From Xenia sp. Carnegie-2017 (taxonomy: Eukaryota > Cnidaria > Anthozoa > Malacalcyonacea > Xeniidae): a DNA stretch of 64,000 nucleotides. Positions 48,661 through 57,534 of the stretch are shown piece after piece. The stretch's first letter is position 1. The number at the start of each line of letters is the position of its first letter. The stretch covers positions 290,001-354,000 of the forward strand of contig NW_025813489.1 in NCBI RefSeq assembly GCF_021976095.1, given 5' to 3'. A model generated the notes under the pieces. It did not search any database and was not told the origin of the DNA. It saw only the letters and a program-made list of their open reading frames with translations. Both the position numbers and the translations under genes were made by a program.

Positions 48661-49690
48661 CCTTGGGTAAAAACTATCTTTAGAAATCAAGTGTTAAAAA
48701 AGCATCGTTTCGGAGGCGATCCGGCAGCGCAAATTTTAGCTACGCTAAAATTGAGCAGGGGGATGGGATCGCCGAGAATTCATGCGAGCTGGTGGGTAAA
48801 AAATTCTAGCTTTAGCTAGAATTTTCGGCTCGCCCCGTTTTGTCCGAAGGACAACAGAGGCTTAAGAAATGCTCTTCAAAAAACCGTCTTTACAAACAAA
48901 TGTTAAGAAAGCATTGGTTTTGAGGGGGCTCGGCAGCGCAAATTTTAGCTACGCTAAAATTGAGCAGGGGATGGAGCCCCCGATAATTCTTAGGCGACAT
49001 TGGGAAAATTTTTCACGAAGTGAAAAATTGGGGTCGCCTCCCATGGATTCGATGAATATTCGAAGAATATTCGAGAATAACAGAGGCTTAAGAAATGCTC
49101 TTCAAAAAACCGTCTTTACAAACAAATGTTAAGAAAGCATTGGTTTTGAGGGGGCTCGGCAGCGCAAATTTTAGCTACGCTAAAATTGAGCAGGGGATGG
49201 AGCCCCCGATAATTCTTAGGCGACATTGGGAAAATTTTTCACGAAGTGAAAAATTGGGGTCGCCTCCCATGGATTCGATGAATATTCGAAGAATATTCGA
49301 GAATAACAGAGGCTTAAGAAATGCTCTTTAAAAACTATCTTTAGAAATCAAGTGTTAATAAAACATCTTTTCAAAATATGGAATCTATATGTTTTTGAAA
49401 TATATAGGTGCGTTCAAATTTTACAAACCGTCTTTACAAACAAATGTTAAGAAAGCATTGGTTTTGAGGGGGCTCAGCGCAAATTTTAGCTACGCTAAAA
49501 TTGAGCAGGGATGGAGCCCCGATAATTTAGGCGACATTGGGAAAATTTTTCACGAAGTGAAAATTGGGGTCGCCTCCCATGGATTCGATGAATATTCGAA
49601 GAATATTCGAGAATAACAGAGGCTTAAGAAATGCTCTTCAAAAAACCGTCTTTAATAATCAAGTGTTAATAATCAAGTGTTATTAAAATA
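48661..49690. repeat. Polinton subterminal tandem units of about 226 bp
   Basis: Four units start near 48,661 (diverged), 48,869, 49,095 and 49,425. Two consecutive ones (48,869 and 49,095) are 226 bp apart and practically identical. Each unit contains several small palindromes: ATTTTAGCTACGCTAAAAT, TTTTTCACGAAGTGAAAAA, GAATATTCGAAGAATATTC and a GGGGGCTC/GAGCCCCC pair. The open frames across them are by-products of the repeat. This is likely part of the terminal inverted repeat and may have a role in replication or packaging, which is an inference from position. Confidence 0.8.
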
Positions 49691-50015
49691 TCAGTAGCGG
49701 CGCGCGTGTCTTAGTGCATGTTTTTCAACAATGGTTGTTTAATGTATAATAATACAATGTTTTACAAAACTATGGAATCTATATGTTTTTTAATTTGTCT
49801 GTCAAGCGAGTGTCATATAATTTTTGTTAAAAGTGTTTTTAATAATTGTTTCAGGATTTTGAATTCTTTTGTATATCGCTTTTGTATTAATTACTTATTA
49901 CAAACAGTTATGTGATATGTAGTCAAAAATGAGGAGCAGGTATGTATGATTTTACTCTAACAGAGGCCCACGCTACATGCTTACTACACATTATAACTGT
50001 ATATTAAAATAAGTT

Positions 50016-53000
50016 TTAATTATTATTTAAATAATGACCATAAGCTCTAGTAGTTATACCATCATCTAATATATACCGTTTATCATCAAAACAGCTTAGT
50101 GAAACTTTATTAATTTCATAACTACTAAGTTGATGGTTTACACTTCTAATAGTTTTCATTGTATGATGTATTTGTTTATTTTCAAATAGTGTTTGTTTAT
50201 AGTCTTCATGTTTTATTTTGTTTTTAATAATATTTTTTTTTATTCCTTTAGCTTTCTTATCTCCTTTATTATTGTCTTTAATATAACTATACATCTTACT
50301 TCTTAAACCAACAAATTCTTTAACTACTATTCCAGCAGCTTCATCTTTCATTTTACCAATAACTTTTTTATTAGTTTTATCATGATATTTATGGTATTCT
50401 GGGTAATCACTAGTATCAAATTTATCTTTATCAACCCAAAAATCTTTATAGACATCTTCAGTTTCGATTTCATATGTTAGAGAATCTGTATCTGTGAATA
50501 ATAATTTAGCTTTATCACCATACCGATTTTTGATATAATTGTAATGAAAATCATACATTAATACTTTAGATAAATCTAAGATGCACATACCCACATATGC
50601 CGGCCTATTAAGGGTTAGTGTTTCTTTGATCTTATGCACAGCCACAAGGTTCTCATTGAAGATTTTACTACTTACATAAGTAGGTTTTGAAGCTAATTTT
50701 AATAATTTATTTTTATTAGTTACTAGTCTAACATCTACTCTTTTTCGTAAGTTTTCCATCGTCTTACCAAAAACACTGTTATTCATAAGTTTGAAGAAGT
50801 CTTTTTCAAAAGAATTTTTTGCATTAGTTCTTTTTTGAGTATTAAAGTCTATGTATTTTTTCAACCATGGAGATTGATTAAATTCGAGTACTCTATGTAC
50901 TTTTTTTAATTTTAACCCGAGATCTAAGTATAATTGAAGATTTCTATAATGTAGCACATACTTCTCTTTATTTTGTAATGTAGGTATTAACTTATTAACT
51001 AAACCTGTTGATATATTGTAATTAGAAGCAATTGTCTTACAATATTTTGACAGCATGTTGCTAGTGACCTTAATTTTTTCAGGTGCTAGTGGATAATCGT
51101 TATGTAAATTATGTAGTTCTTCAGGGTATTCTAAATCAACTTCTAAAATTAAACCTTTTTTACTATCTTGATATTTATAAAGGTTTATGTTGTTAATCTG
51201 TTTCTCAGTTAACCATTTAAAACCACCAGTAGGTAGGTATTGTGACATAGCCCATCCATATAAATTGTTTGCGTCAAGATACATTATATATTTTGAGGGT
51301 TTATTCTTATCAAATGTTTTCATATATTTGTTATTTGCATTACCATATCGGTTAGAAATATAAGAAACACCTCCTCTCATACCCTTTTCGATGAATTGAA
51401 ACATGTCAATATCAGTCATTAGTTCTAATTTAATATCTATCATCTTCAACATAGCATCCCATGACAGACCAGGACTAGTAAAATAGTGGCATGGGTCTAA
51501 ATTATAGTATTCTAAGCATGTTTTTCGAAAGTTTTCAAATACATCAGCTAATAACAAAACATCAGATTTCAGATACAAATCGTGGTAATCACCCATGTTT
51601 TTAAGATTGAATGTATTCCAAACATTTTGTGCATGGTTGTAAGAATCATCTGAGATATTCTCATCAGTAAGAATACTATAAAAGTCTTTTTTTGAAGGCA
51701 ACCCCTCATCAAATTTTTCAAAGCTATCCATGAAGTCGTATGGGTATATACCTTTTTTAGTCATTAAATTAAGTTTTTCACCTTGAAACTGCTTAGAGGT
51801 ATATTTAAATGATTCTTTAGGTAGGTTAATAACAAGCTTTTCAAGACTAGAGCTCATAAATTGAAAACTATCAAGAAATGTTAAATGGTTACCTAGCATG
51901 AAAGCCATATATTTTTCCATGTTATTAGGTATAGCATTTATATTCATCTGTGTTTCTTCACCTTTTTTGTTTTTGTATGTATGCTTATTAACAATAGCTC
52001 CGATTTCTTGCATTATGAAGTGACTGTCATACCCACGCAGGTTGTGAAATATTACGGGGATCTTTAATTTATCAGGGTCTATTCTAAGTTTTAAATTACA
52101 ATATTGATGTGCCGAGCCTCTGTATTTACCAGTTATATGACAATGGTCTCTAACTCGAATATCTTTGTTAGTATATTTTTTGTTACAGATATGACATTCA
52201 TCAGCTTTTTTAAAATCTTCTTCATCATCAGTAGTCATTTTTAATGGTTTATTAAAGTAGGTTTTCATAATATTTTTACAATATTTAACTTCTTTTAACA
52301 TAGCTTCCATAAATTTGTAAACAGCTTTTTTACCTCTATATAGTTGAATTTGTTTAGTAAATTGATCATCATAGCAACAAACAACTTTATAACCATAACC
52401 ACAGTCAGTATGTTTTTGATAGGCTTCTGTATATGAGTTACCATTATCTTGTTGGCAACCAGATATCTTTTCTGTAATAGCCTCAAAGTCAGCATATATG
52501 ACAAATGGTACTGGTTGTTGCTTATGATAGTTGTTGAATTTAAGTATGTTATTATTTTTATCAGGCATTCTTATTGATTGTATACCATTTATTAGTATAC
52601 AGTTTTCTATATGGTTATTTAATATTTTTTCAGAACTAAAGCATTGAAGACAACGCATACAAAAATGTTTTCTTTCTTTATGTTTTGTTTGATTGTACAT
52701 AAATTTATTAAAATCTTTTATTAATACATAATGTTTGTTTTCATTATCAGTTATTAATAGTAGTTCCATATGGTCTTCAAATTTTTCTTTTGAAATGAAT
52801 AATGGATATGGTTGTTTATCGTCATAACCGAAAACGTTAATGTTAATTCTGTTTTGCTTTTCGATTTTATTATAATGTTTAACAGTCACTGGAAAATCAA
52901 CCCCTTCATAATTAAGCTTTTCAATATATTCTTTATCAGATTTTTTAATTCTATGTGCGTCTTTATTTTGTGGGTTAATATGTCTAATATGGCACCACCT

Positions 53001-53975
53001 AAAACATTCATTATCATGGTTTTTGATATTTATCAAACCTTTATTAGGGTTTTTAAGTTCTTGTGGTAAATTAATGTATGAAGACCCTTGTAATGGCTTG
53101 TATTTAACAACATTAAGATAATGATTATCTATAGAGCTTATAAACCATGCAGAACCTTCTTGAGTGAATTTATCAATCTTATTTAATATATTTTGTTTTG
53201 AAATTTGTAAGGATTCAGTAATATTTTCATTATTTGTAATTGTTAAAGCTGAGCTGTTGAAATAAGCAACTTTTGTTAAAAAACCAGCTGTACCACCATC
53301 TTTTTTTTCAAATTTTTCAAATGTTACCTTAAGCGTTTCAACAAATTTTAATCCTTTAATTGTTGTTAATAATTCTTTAATATAATATGTAAGATACTTT
53401 CTTGTGTTTTGCATTTGTATTAATGGTGCTTTATTGTTAATAATACTTATTTCATATGACTTTGTATAACCTTTAAGAGCATTGTTTGTTTCTCTTATTT
53501 TAACTCGAGGTGTTGGTATTGGTTTTTTATTTTTATCTGATAGCATCTGTGTATTGTTCTCATACTCTTTAATCATCTCTTTTACAGTCTTTCTCGGTTT
53601 TGGGATTGGTGTTAATGATTTGATTAATTCGTTTTTTCTAAGTTTATAATAACCTTTAACCTTTTTTTCTTTAGCAATAACTTTTAACTGTTGTACAGTC
53701 ATTTTTTTGATATTGGATTGTGATAGTGCTTTTTGTACTGGTTTGGAAATTGAAGTATTATTAACTTCAACCCACGGCTTTTGATTTAATAATAACTTAA
53801 TTAAATCGTCTTTAGTCAACTTTTGAAGTTCATCTTTATTCTTATTAGACATACTATATAAAATACTCATGTCTTTAAGTACCTTATGTTTTGTTTTATC
53901 TCTATTCATCTTCTGCATATTATATAATATAGGTTTGTCTTTAAGTACCTTTCGATTTAAATAATCTCTATTCAT
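50016..53975 (-). CDS. PolB: protein-primed family B DNA polymerase (Polinton)
   Basis: The 1319-residue product replicates the element. Motifs by residue: a SAP-like region at about 50-120 (LTKDDLIKLLL, MTVQQLKVIAKE); a Cys-His finger at about 440-465 (HFCMRCLQCF...HIENC); exonuclease I at about 496 (YADFEAI); an endonuclease VII-like Cys/His segment at about 590-625 (CHICNKKYT...RVRDHCHITGKYRGSAHQYC); exonuclease II at about 643 (HNLRGYDSHFI); exonuclease III at about 803 (DVLLLADVF); polymerase A at about 902 (YLDANNLYGWAMSQ); polymerase B at about 1065 (KLMNNSVFGKTMEN); polymerase C at about 1162 (LLFTDTDSL). The length is typical for Polintons. It ends the leftward block, nearest the terminal repeats. 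The ATG is preceded by the element's TATATAG-type promoter-like stretch. Confidence 0.96.
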   Translation of the reverse strand: MNRDYLNRKVLKDKPILYNMQKMNRDKTKHKVLKDMSILYSMSNKNKDELQKLTKDDLIKLLLNQKPWVEVNNTSISKPVQKALSQSNIKKMTVQQLKVIAKEKKVKGYYKLRKNELIKSLTPIPKPRKTVKEMIKEYENNTQMLSDKNKKPIPTPRVKIRETNNALKGYTKSYEISIINNKAPLIQMQNTRKYLTYYIKELLTTIKGLKFVETLKVTFEKFEKKDGGTAGFLTKVAYFNSSALTITNNENITESLQISKQNILNKIDKFTQEGSAWFISSIDNHYLNVVKYKPLQGSSYINLPQELKNPNKGLINIKNHDNECFRWCHIRHINPQNKDAHRIKKSDKEYIEKLNYEGVDFPVTVKHYNKIEKQNRININVFGYDDKQPYPLFISKEKFEDHMELLLITDNENKHYVLIKDFNKFMYNQTKHKERKHFCMRCLQCFSSEKILNNHIENCILINGIQSIRMPDKNNNILKFNNYHKQQPVPFVIYADFEAITEKISGCQQDNGNSYTEAYQKHTDCGYGYKVVCCYDDQFTKQIQLYRGKKAVYKFMEAMLKEVKYCKNIMKTYFNKPLKMTTDDEEDFKKADECHICNKKYTNKDIRVRDHCHITGKYRGSAHQYCNLKLRIDPDKLKIPVIFHNLRGYDSHFIMQEIGAIVNKHTYKNKKGEETQMNINAIPNNMEKYMAFMLGNHLTFLDSFQFMSSSLEKLVINLPKESFKYTSKQFQGEKLNLMTKKGIYPYDFMDSFEKFDEGLPSKKDFYSILTDENISDDSYNHAQNVWNTFNLKNMGDYHDLYLKSDVLLLADVFENFRKTCLEYYNLDPCHYFTSPGLSWDAMLKMIDIKLELMTDIDMFQFIEKGMRGGVSYISNRYGNANNKYMKTFDKNKPSKYIMYLDANNLYGWAMSQYLPTGGFKWLTEKQINNINLYKYQDSKKGLILEVDLEYPEELHNLHNDYPLAPEKIKVTSNMLSKYCKTIASNYNISTGLVNKLIPTLQNKEKYVLHYRNLQLYLDLGLKLKKVHRVLEFNQSPWLKKYIDFNTQKRTNAKNSFEKDFFKLMNNSVFGKTMENLRKRVDVRLVTNKNKLLKLASKPTYVSSKIFNENLVAVHKIKETLTLNRPAYVGMCILDLSKVLMYDFHYNYIKNRYGDKAKLLFTDTDSLTYEIETEDVYKDFWVDKDKFDTSDYPEYHKYHDKTNKKVIGKMKDEAAGIVVKEFVGLRSKMYSYIKDNNKGDKKAKGIKKNIIKNKIKHEDYKQTLFENKQIHHTMKTIRSVNHQLSSYEINKVSLSCFDDKRYILDDGITTRAYGHYLNNN

Positions 53976-54003
53976 ATATATACTATATATTTTATTTTAT
54001 TTT
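53976..54003 (-). promoter_or_regulatory. shared A/T-rich start element of the leftward genes
   Basis: Read on the minus strand, AAAATATATAGTATATAT lies directly upstream of the polymerase ATG. Close variants (AAAATATATAGTATTAGTAT) lie immediately before the starts at 54,845 and 55,897, and related ones before 55,160. The spacing to the ATG is only a few bases, so leaders are very short. It is probably a late-promoter-like or initiator motif; function is inferred from recurrence. Confidence 0.55.
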
Positions 54004-54098
54004 TTTTAAACGCACTAATTTTAATTATAGAAATAAATCTATAGTTAAAACTTTTTATAAAAATAATTAAATTAATCTATTTAACTTTTGAGTGTTTT

Positions 54099-54590
54099 TT
54101 AAATATTTTGTAAATATTCTCTTAACTTAGCTTCAGTTTTTATTGTATTAGGTAACATACCAGGTCTTAGACCGACCTCCCATGGATTGAAACCCTTCTC
54201 GTGTACCCAGATCACTCTGTTTAATTTTTCTCTAATAATTGAGTCATCGAGAGCTTCTTTTGTTGTTGTATTATAATAATAGTGAAGTTCTTGTTTATGA
54301 TCATTAGTTTTAAATATTAATAACCTTAAATGTTTATGATGTTCAACTAATTTTAATTGACGTTTATTTGCTTTTGTAATTAGTGTATGTATAAATGTTG
54401 GGAGATCTTTACATTTTTTATATCCTGTAGAATCAGGTGGATAATGTAATAATTTTGTTGGTAAAGAATCTATGTATATAAAAAAACTAAATTTAGAATA
54501 TAAATCTTTATCAACCATTCGAAAATCCCAGCCAGCGCCGAAATACACTAGACTAAGAATTTCATTATTATTTTTTATATTTTCTATCAT
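54099..54590 (-). CDS. Polinton protein of unknown function
   Basis: The ATG at 54,590 is preferred over an upstream in-frame GTG because the element's genes start right after TATAT sequence. The product of about 163 residues has MIENIKNNNEILSLVYFGAG then WDFRMV, and later FFIYIDSLP. The G-x-G-x-D and hydrophobic-D pattern loosely resembles a nucleotide- or SAM-binding Rossmann fold, but this is not established. No membrane segment. Confidence 0.6.
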   Translation of the reverse strand: MIENIKNNNEILSLVYFGAGWDFRMVDKDLYSKFSFFIYIDSLPTKLLHYPPDSTGYKKCKDLPTFIHTLITKANKRQLKLVEHHKHLRLLIFKTNDHKQELHYYYNTTTKEALDDSIIREKLNRVIWVHEKGFNPWEVGLRPGMLPNTIKTEAKLREYLQNI

Positions 54591-54641
54591 ATATATTATG
54601 TATATATATTTTTTAAGTATATTTAAACGCACTGTAAAATT

Positions 54642-54845
54642 TTATAAAACTATATTATTTTTAATTTTTGAATTTATTAAATGTTTTCTAGTTTTAAGAT
54701 GTAAAGTTTTATATGCTAAACTATATGTTTTATTACATAAATCACAATGCCATGGTTTTGAGAGCATATATAATGTCCTATGTTGTTTGATTTGTTCTTT
54801 AGTATAAATTTTTGGTCTTCCTCGTATTGGTTTATCTGAACACAT
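54642..54845 (-). CDS. small C2H2 zinc-finger protein of the Polinton
   Basis: 67 residues. An AT-hook-like RGRPKIYT is followed by one finger, WHCDLCNKTYSLAYKTLHLK then TRKH, with Cys-x2-Cys and His spacing of a C2H2 finger. It probably binds nucleic acid. The ATG is preceded by the shared start element. Confidence 0.65.
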   Translation of the reverse strand: MCSDKPIRGRPKIYTKEQIKQHRTLYMLSKPWHCDLCNKTYSLAYKTLHLKTRKHLINSKIKNNIVL

Positions 54846-54893
54846 ATATACTAATACTATATATTTTATTTTTTAAATAATTATTTAATGCGT

Positions 54894-55160
54894 TTAAAAC
54901 TCATAAATGTCAACTAAACTTATCATATCTTTTTGGTATGGATTTAGTTTACATATATACTTTGCTTTACTCTTACAAATAGGTGTTTCTTTGTAATTAG
55001 GAAACTGTCCTATTCCTGTTACCAGAATGTGACTTGATGGTGAGTTACAGTACCTACATACTAGTAGACTATATTTTTCTTCAATAAGTGATGAAGTTGT
55101 CATTATATCTTTTTCCATCTTCAAAATTTTATTTAATCTTTTAGTAATGTTTCTAGTCAT
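54894..55160 (-). CDS. small Cys-rich Polinton protein
   Basis: 88 residues with LVCRYCNSPSSHILVTGIGQ and later PICKSK...YICKLNP. The four Cys (CxxC then two single Cys) could bind a metal. No family recognised. Shared A/T-rich start element upstream. Confidence 0.5.
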   Translation of the reverse strand: MTRNITKRLNKILKMEKDIMTTSSLIEEKYSLLVCRYCNSPSSHILVTGIGQFPNYKETPICKSKAKYICKLNPYQKDMISLVDIYEF

Positions 55161-55187
55161 ATATAATTACTATATATATTATTTTTT

Positions 55188-55325
55188 TTAAGGTGCGTTT
55201 AAATTATCTTTTGATTTATACAATGTTTTTTCAAAATCCTTCAAAATACCTTCTATATTAGAACTAGTTTTTTTACAACATAGAATAAAATCTCTAATCT
55301 TCTTTAATAGATCTTTAAGATTCAT
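55188..55325 (-). CDS. 45-residue Polinton protein
   Basis: Short frame (MNLKDLLKKIRDFILCCKKT and on) that fits between its neighbours, starts after a TATAT sequence and ends with a TAA. It is amphipathic and basic. No family recognised. It may be real because the gap would otherwise be the only spacer of this size in the block. Confidence 0.4.
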   Translation of the reverse strand: MNLKDLLKKIRDFILCCKKTSSNIEGILKDFEKTLYKSKDNLNAP

Positions 55326-55342
55326 ATATAATAGTAAATTTT

Positions 55343-55897
55343 TTATTTCTTTGACTCTATCCAATTTTTATAATAAGTACAGTTAATGTCTTTATCCCAT
55401 TCAAGTATTTTATATACTTCACCAAATAATCTATCATCAAAAATCCTCTTTGTCTTACTATTTTTCATATCTCTAACAGGGTGTTTTAATGGTATACCCC
55501 TCCTACTAACTAAACGTATTATATAATAATTATACATACTAATATTCTTTTTCTGAATCAACTTATGTTTAATCATGGTCCTAACAACCTTTATAAAATC
55601 ATTTGTAATCATCTCAACATATTCAAAAGGTACACACAATTTAAGTTTATTATAAAACCATTTTCTTCTACTGTGTATTGATCTTTGATTTTTCCAAATC
55701 TCTGGTATCCATTCATTAACTATTTTATATCCAAAAACAGTACCGCAGTGCTTACAAACATTTTTATTGTTATCTGAAATAATTTCTTGATTTTCACAAC
55801 ATAAGTATGCTTTAGCAGATCTATTAATATAACTATCACATATCTTTTTATCACAAAAATCCTCTAATTCTTTATAAATAAGTTCATAGCAATACAT
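55343..55897 (-). CDS. VLTF3/TFIIB-like zinc protein of the Polinton (tentative)
   Basis: 184 residues. The N-terminal half has a zinc-ribbon-like pair of Cys sets (YLCCENQEI...NVCKHCGTVFGYKI) followed by EWIPEIWKNQRSIHSRRKWF. The rest is helical (CVPFEYVEMITNDFIKVVRT). The Cys-ribbon, then an R-x-x-H/Y-SRRKWF-like stretch and a helical tail are the layout of the late transcription factor 3 (VLTF3) family of large DNA viruses. If right, it would direct transcription of the element's late genes. A general TFIIB-like ribbon protein is the main alternative. Confidence 0.45.
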   Translation of the reverse strand: MYCYELIYKELEDFCDKKICDSYINRSAKAYLCCENQEIISDNNKNVCKHCGTVFGYKIVNEWIPEIWKNQRSIHSRRKWFYNKLKLCVPFEYVEMITNDFIKVVRTMIKHKLIQKKNISMYNYYIIRLVSRRGIPLKHPVRDMKNSKTKRIFDDRLFGEVYKILEWDKDINCTYYKNWIESKK

Positions 55898-55921
55898 ATA
55901 CTAATACTATATATTTTATTT

Positions 55922-56359
55922 TTAAGTAATTTTATATAATAAATATCCAGATATAATACCAATCAAAACCATTGTACCAGATTGATAATTTTTCATATTC
56001 TTAGATGGTTTGTAAAAGTCATTTAATTGTGGTTCTCTATGAAATGTTAACCCATTATAATGTATTGTTTTTACTTTTCTAAGCGCATCTAAAGCTTTGT
56101 TCGTAAGTTCTATATCATTATCAGCATATTGAAGTTCTTGTCTTAACTGTTGAATTTTATCATGCTGTTTGACTTCATTTTCATAGAACGCTTCTTTAGC
56201 CTTTTGTAGTTTTACTAAAGACTCGTGGTATCTTTTCATTTCCTCAACGTAACCGTTTTTATCAAGTTTATGAAATAGCCAGCCTGCTAGAGAGAAACCT
56301 AACCCATTCACAATAGATCCAAACACTGTTCCAACTCCACTAGTAATAACACTTGTCAT
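55922..56359 (-). CDS. Polinton membrane protein 1
   Basis: 145 residues: a hydrophobic N-terminus (VFGSIVNGLGFSLAGWLF), a coiled coil (about 45-105) and a C-terminal membrane segment (TMVLIGIISGYLLYKI). No family recognised. It is packed tail to head with the next gene. Confidence 0.6.
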   Translation of the reverse strand: MTSVITSGVGTVFGSIVNGLGFSLAGWLFHKLDKNGYVEEMKRYHESLVKLQKAKEAFYENEVKQHDKIQQLRQELQYADNDIELTNKALDALRKVKTIHYNGLTFHREPQLNDFYKPSKNMKNYQSGTMVLIGIISGYLLYKIT

Positions 56360-56365
56360 ATATAT

Positions 56366-56605
56366 TTATACAGATTTAAATGGATTTTCAGGGACCCATT
56401 TTTTATCCTGAGCATATTTAACTAGCATTGTTGATGTTGTAATAGCAATAGCTAGTTTTGTAAAATCTTTAATATTATCAGTATCTGTTAATTTTTGACC
56501 AAGTAGTTTTTTAGACACCATAGAAAGACCTACGGCAGTTGCTGTCACAATCATTGAGTCAAAAGCTTCGTTTATAAATTGCTTTTTATTTATAGTATTA
56601 CTCAT
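56366..56605 (-). CDS. Polinton membrane protein 2
   Basis: 79 residues with two hydrophobic stretches (MIVTATAVGLSMVSKKLLG and LAIAITTSTMLVKYAQD). No family recognised. Only six bases separate it from the downstream gene. Confidence 0.6.
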   Translation of the reverse strand: MSNTINKKQFINEAFDSMIVTATAVGLSMVSKKLLGQKLTDTDNIKDFTKLAIAITTSTMLVKYAQDKKWVPENPFKSV

Positions 56606-56622
56606 ATATAATAGGAAATATT

Positions 56623-56976
56623 TTATTCAAATGAGTCTAAATTATATTTTTTATTTTTTTGTATCAAAACATGTTTTTCACTAGTTGTTTCTTCTTTTGC
56701 TTTATCGTTTGCTAATTTTTCCTGCCTCTTATCATCTTTCCGTGTATAATAGAGGCTAACAATAGTGGTTATCATTCCAACTGCTCCAAATAAGAATCCA
56801 TAATTAATATTCCAACTATTATCCTCAATTTTCTTTTTATGTTCTAATTCAATCCTATCTCGCATCTTTTTTTCTTTAGAAGCTTTTGATATAGCAGCCA
56901 AGCGCTTCCCAGCTTCGACTCTAAGAGGGTCTTTCTCTTTCTTAACAGTAGTTATCTTTAGGTTTTCTTCAGACAT
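56623..56976 (-). CDS. Polinton membrane protein 3
   Basis: 117 residues with charged ends and one central membrane span (YGFLFGAVGMITTIVSLYYT). No family recognised. Confidence 0.6.
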   Translation of the reverse strand: MSEENLKITTVKKEKDPLRVEAGKRLAAISKASKEKKMRDRIELEHKKKIEDNSWNINYGFLFGAVGMITTIVSLYYTRKDDKRQEKLANDKAKEETTSEKHVLIQKNKKYNLDSFE

Positions 56977-57000
56977 GTTATATAATACTGTAGATTTTAT

Positions 57001-57054
57001 TCATAGATAACTTATAGATAACCCACAGATAATCTTATAGATAACTTACAGATC
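57001..57054. repeat. short tandem repeat between membrane genes 3 and 4
   Basis: ATAGATAACTTATAGATAAC-type units of about 17 bases occur three times just at the end of the gene at 57,046. Confidence 0.6.
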
Positions 57055-57528
57055 TTTATATTTTTTGTTATATTTACTTACCATACTATCTATAGTAGTA
57101 CAATTGTCTGTTATAATTTCATCGATAACTTTTACGTCTGATAGAAATATCAATGGATCATAAGCTAATCCTCTTAAATAAGATCTTATAGTTATAAGTA
57201 TTTTTTCATATGATTTATATGCAAATTTACACATCTCTAAGTTATTATTAATCTTACTCTTAACCATATAACCTTGAATTAAAGCCCCTAAACCACTCAA
57301 GCTGGCTATAACTATAGGGTTGACGGTTATACTACCAGCAATAGCACCAGTAGAGACTAGAAAAATACTTCCCATGTTTAATGATAGTCTAATTTTCTTT
57401 AATTTATTATACTTCCATTTATAACATGTGTACATCTTATGATAGTACAAATACAACTTTTTAAGCTTTTCAAATTGCTCTTGACTCAACTTACTTGAAA
57501 TATGATTAAAATCTAGAACTTTCTTCAT
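57046..57528 (-). CDS. Polinton membrane protein 4
   Basis: 160 residues with two adjacent hydrophobic helices (MGSIFLVSTGAIAGSITV, PIVIASLSGLGALIQGYMV) within a helical protein. No family recognised. Confidence 0.6.
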   Translation of the reverse strand: MKKVLDFNHISSKLSQEQFEKLKKLYLYYHKMYTCYKWKYNKLKKIRLSLNMGSIFLVSTGAIAGSITVNPIVIASLSGLGALIQGYMVKSKINNNLEMCKFAYKSYEKILITIRSYLRGLAYDPLIFLSDVKVIDEIITDNCTTIDSMVSKYNKKYKDL

Positions 57529-57534
57529 ATTATA

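Noticed and set aside
48869-49331. Near-identical 78-87 residue frames with a common protein-like sequence
   Set aside because: They lie entirely in the 226-bp tandem units and change only with the repeat, so they are read-through of a palindromic repeat.
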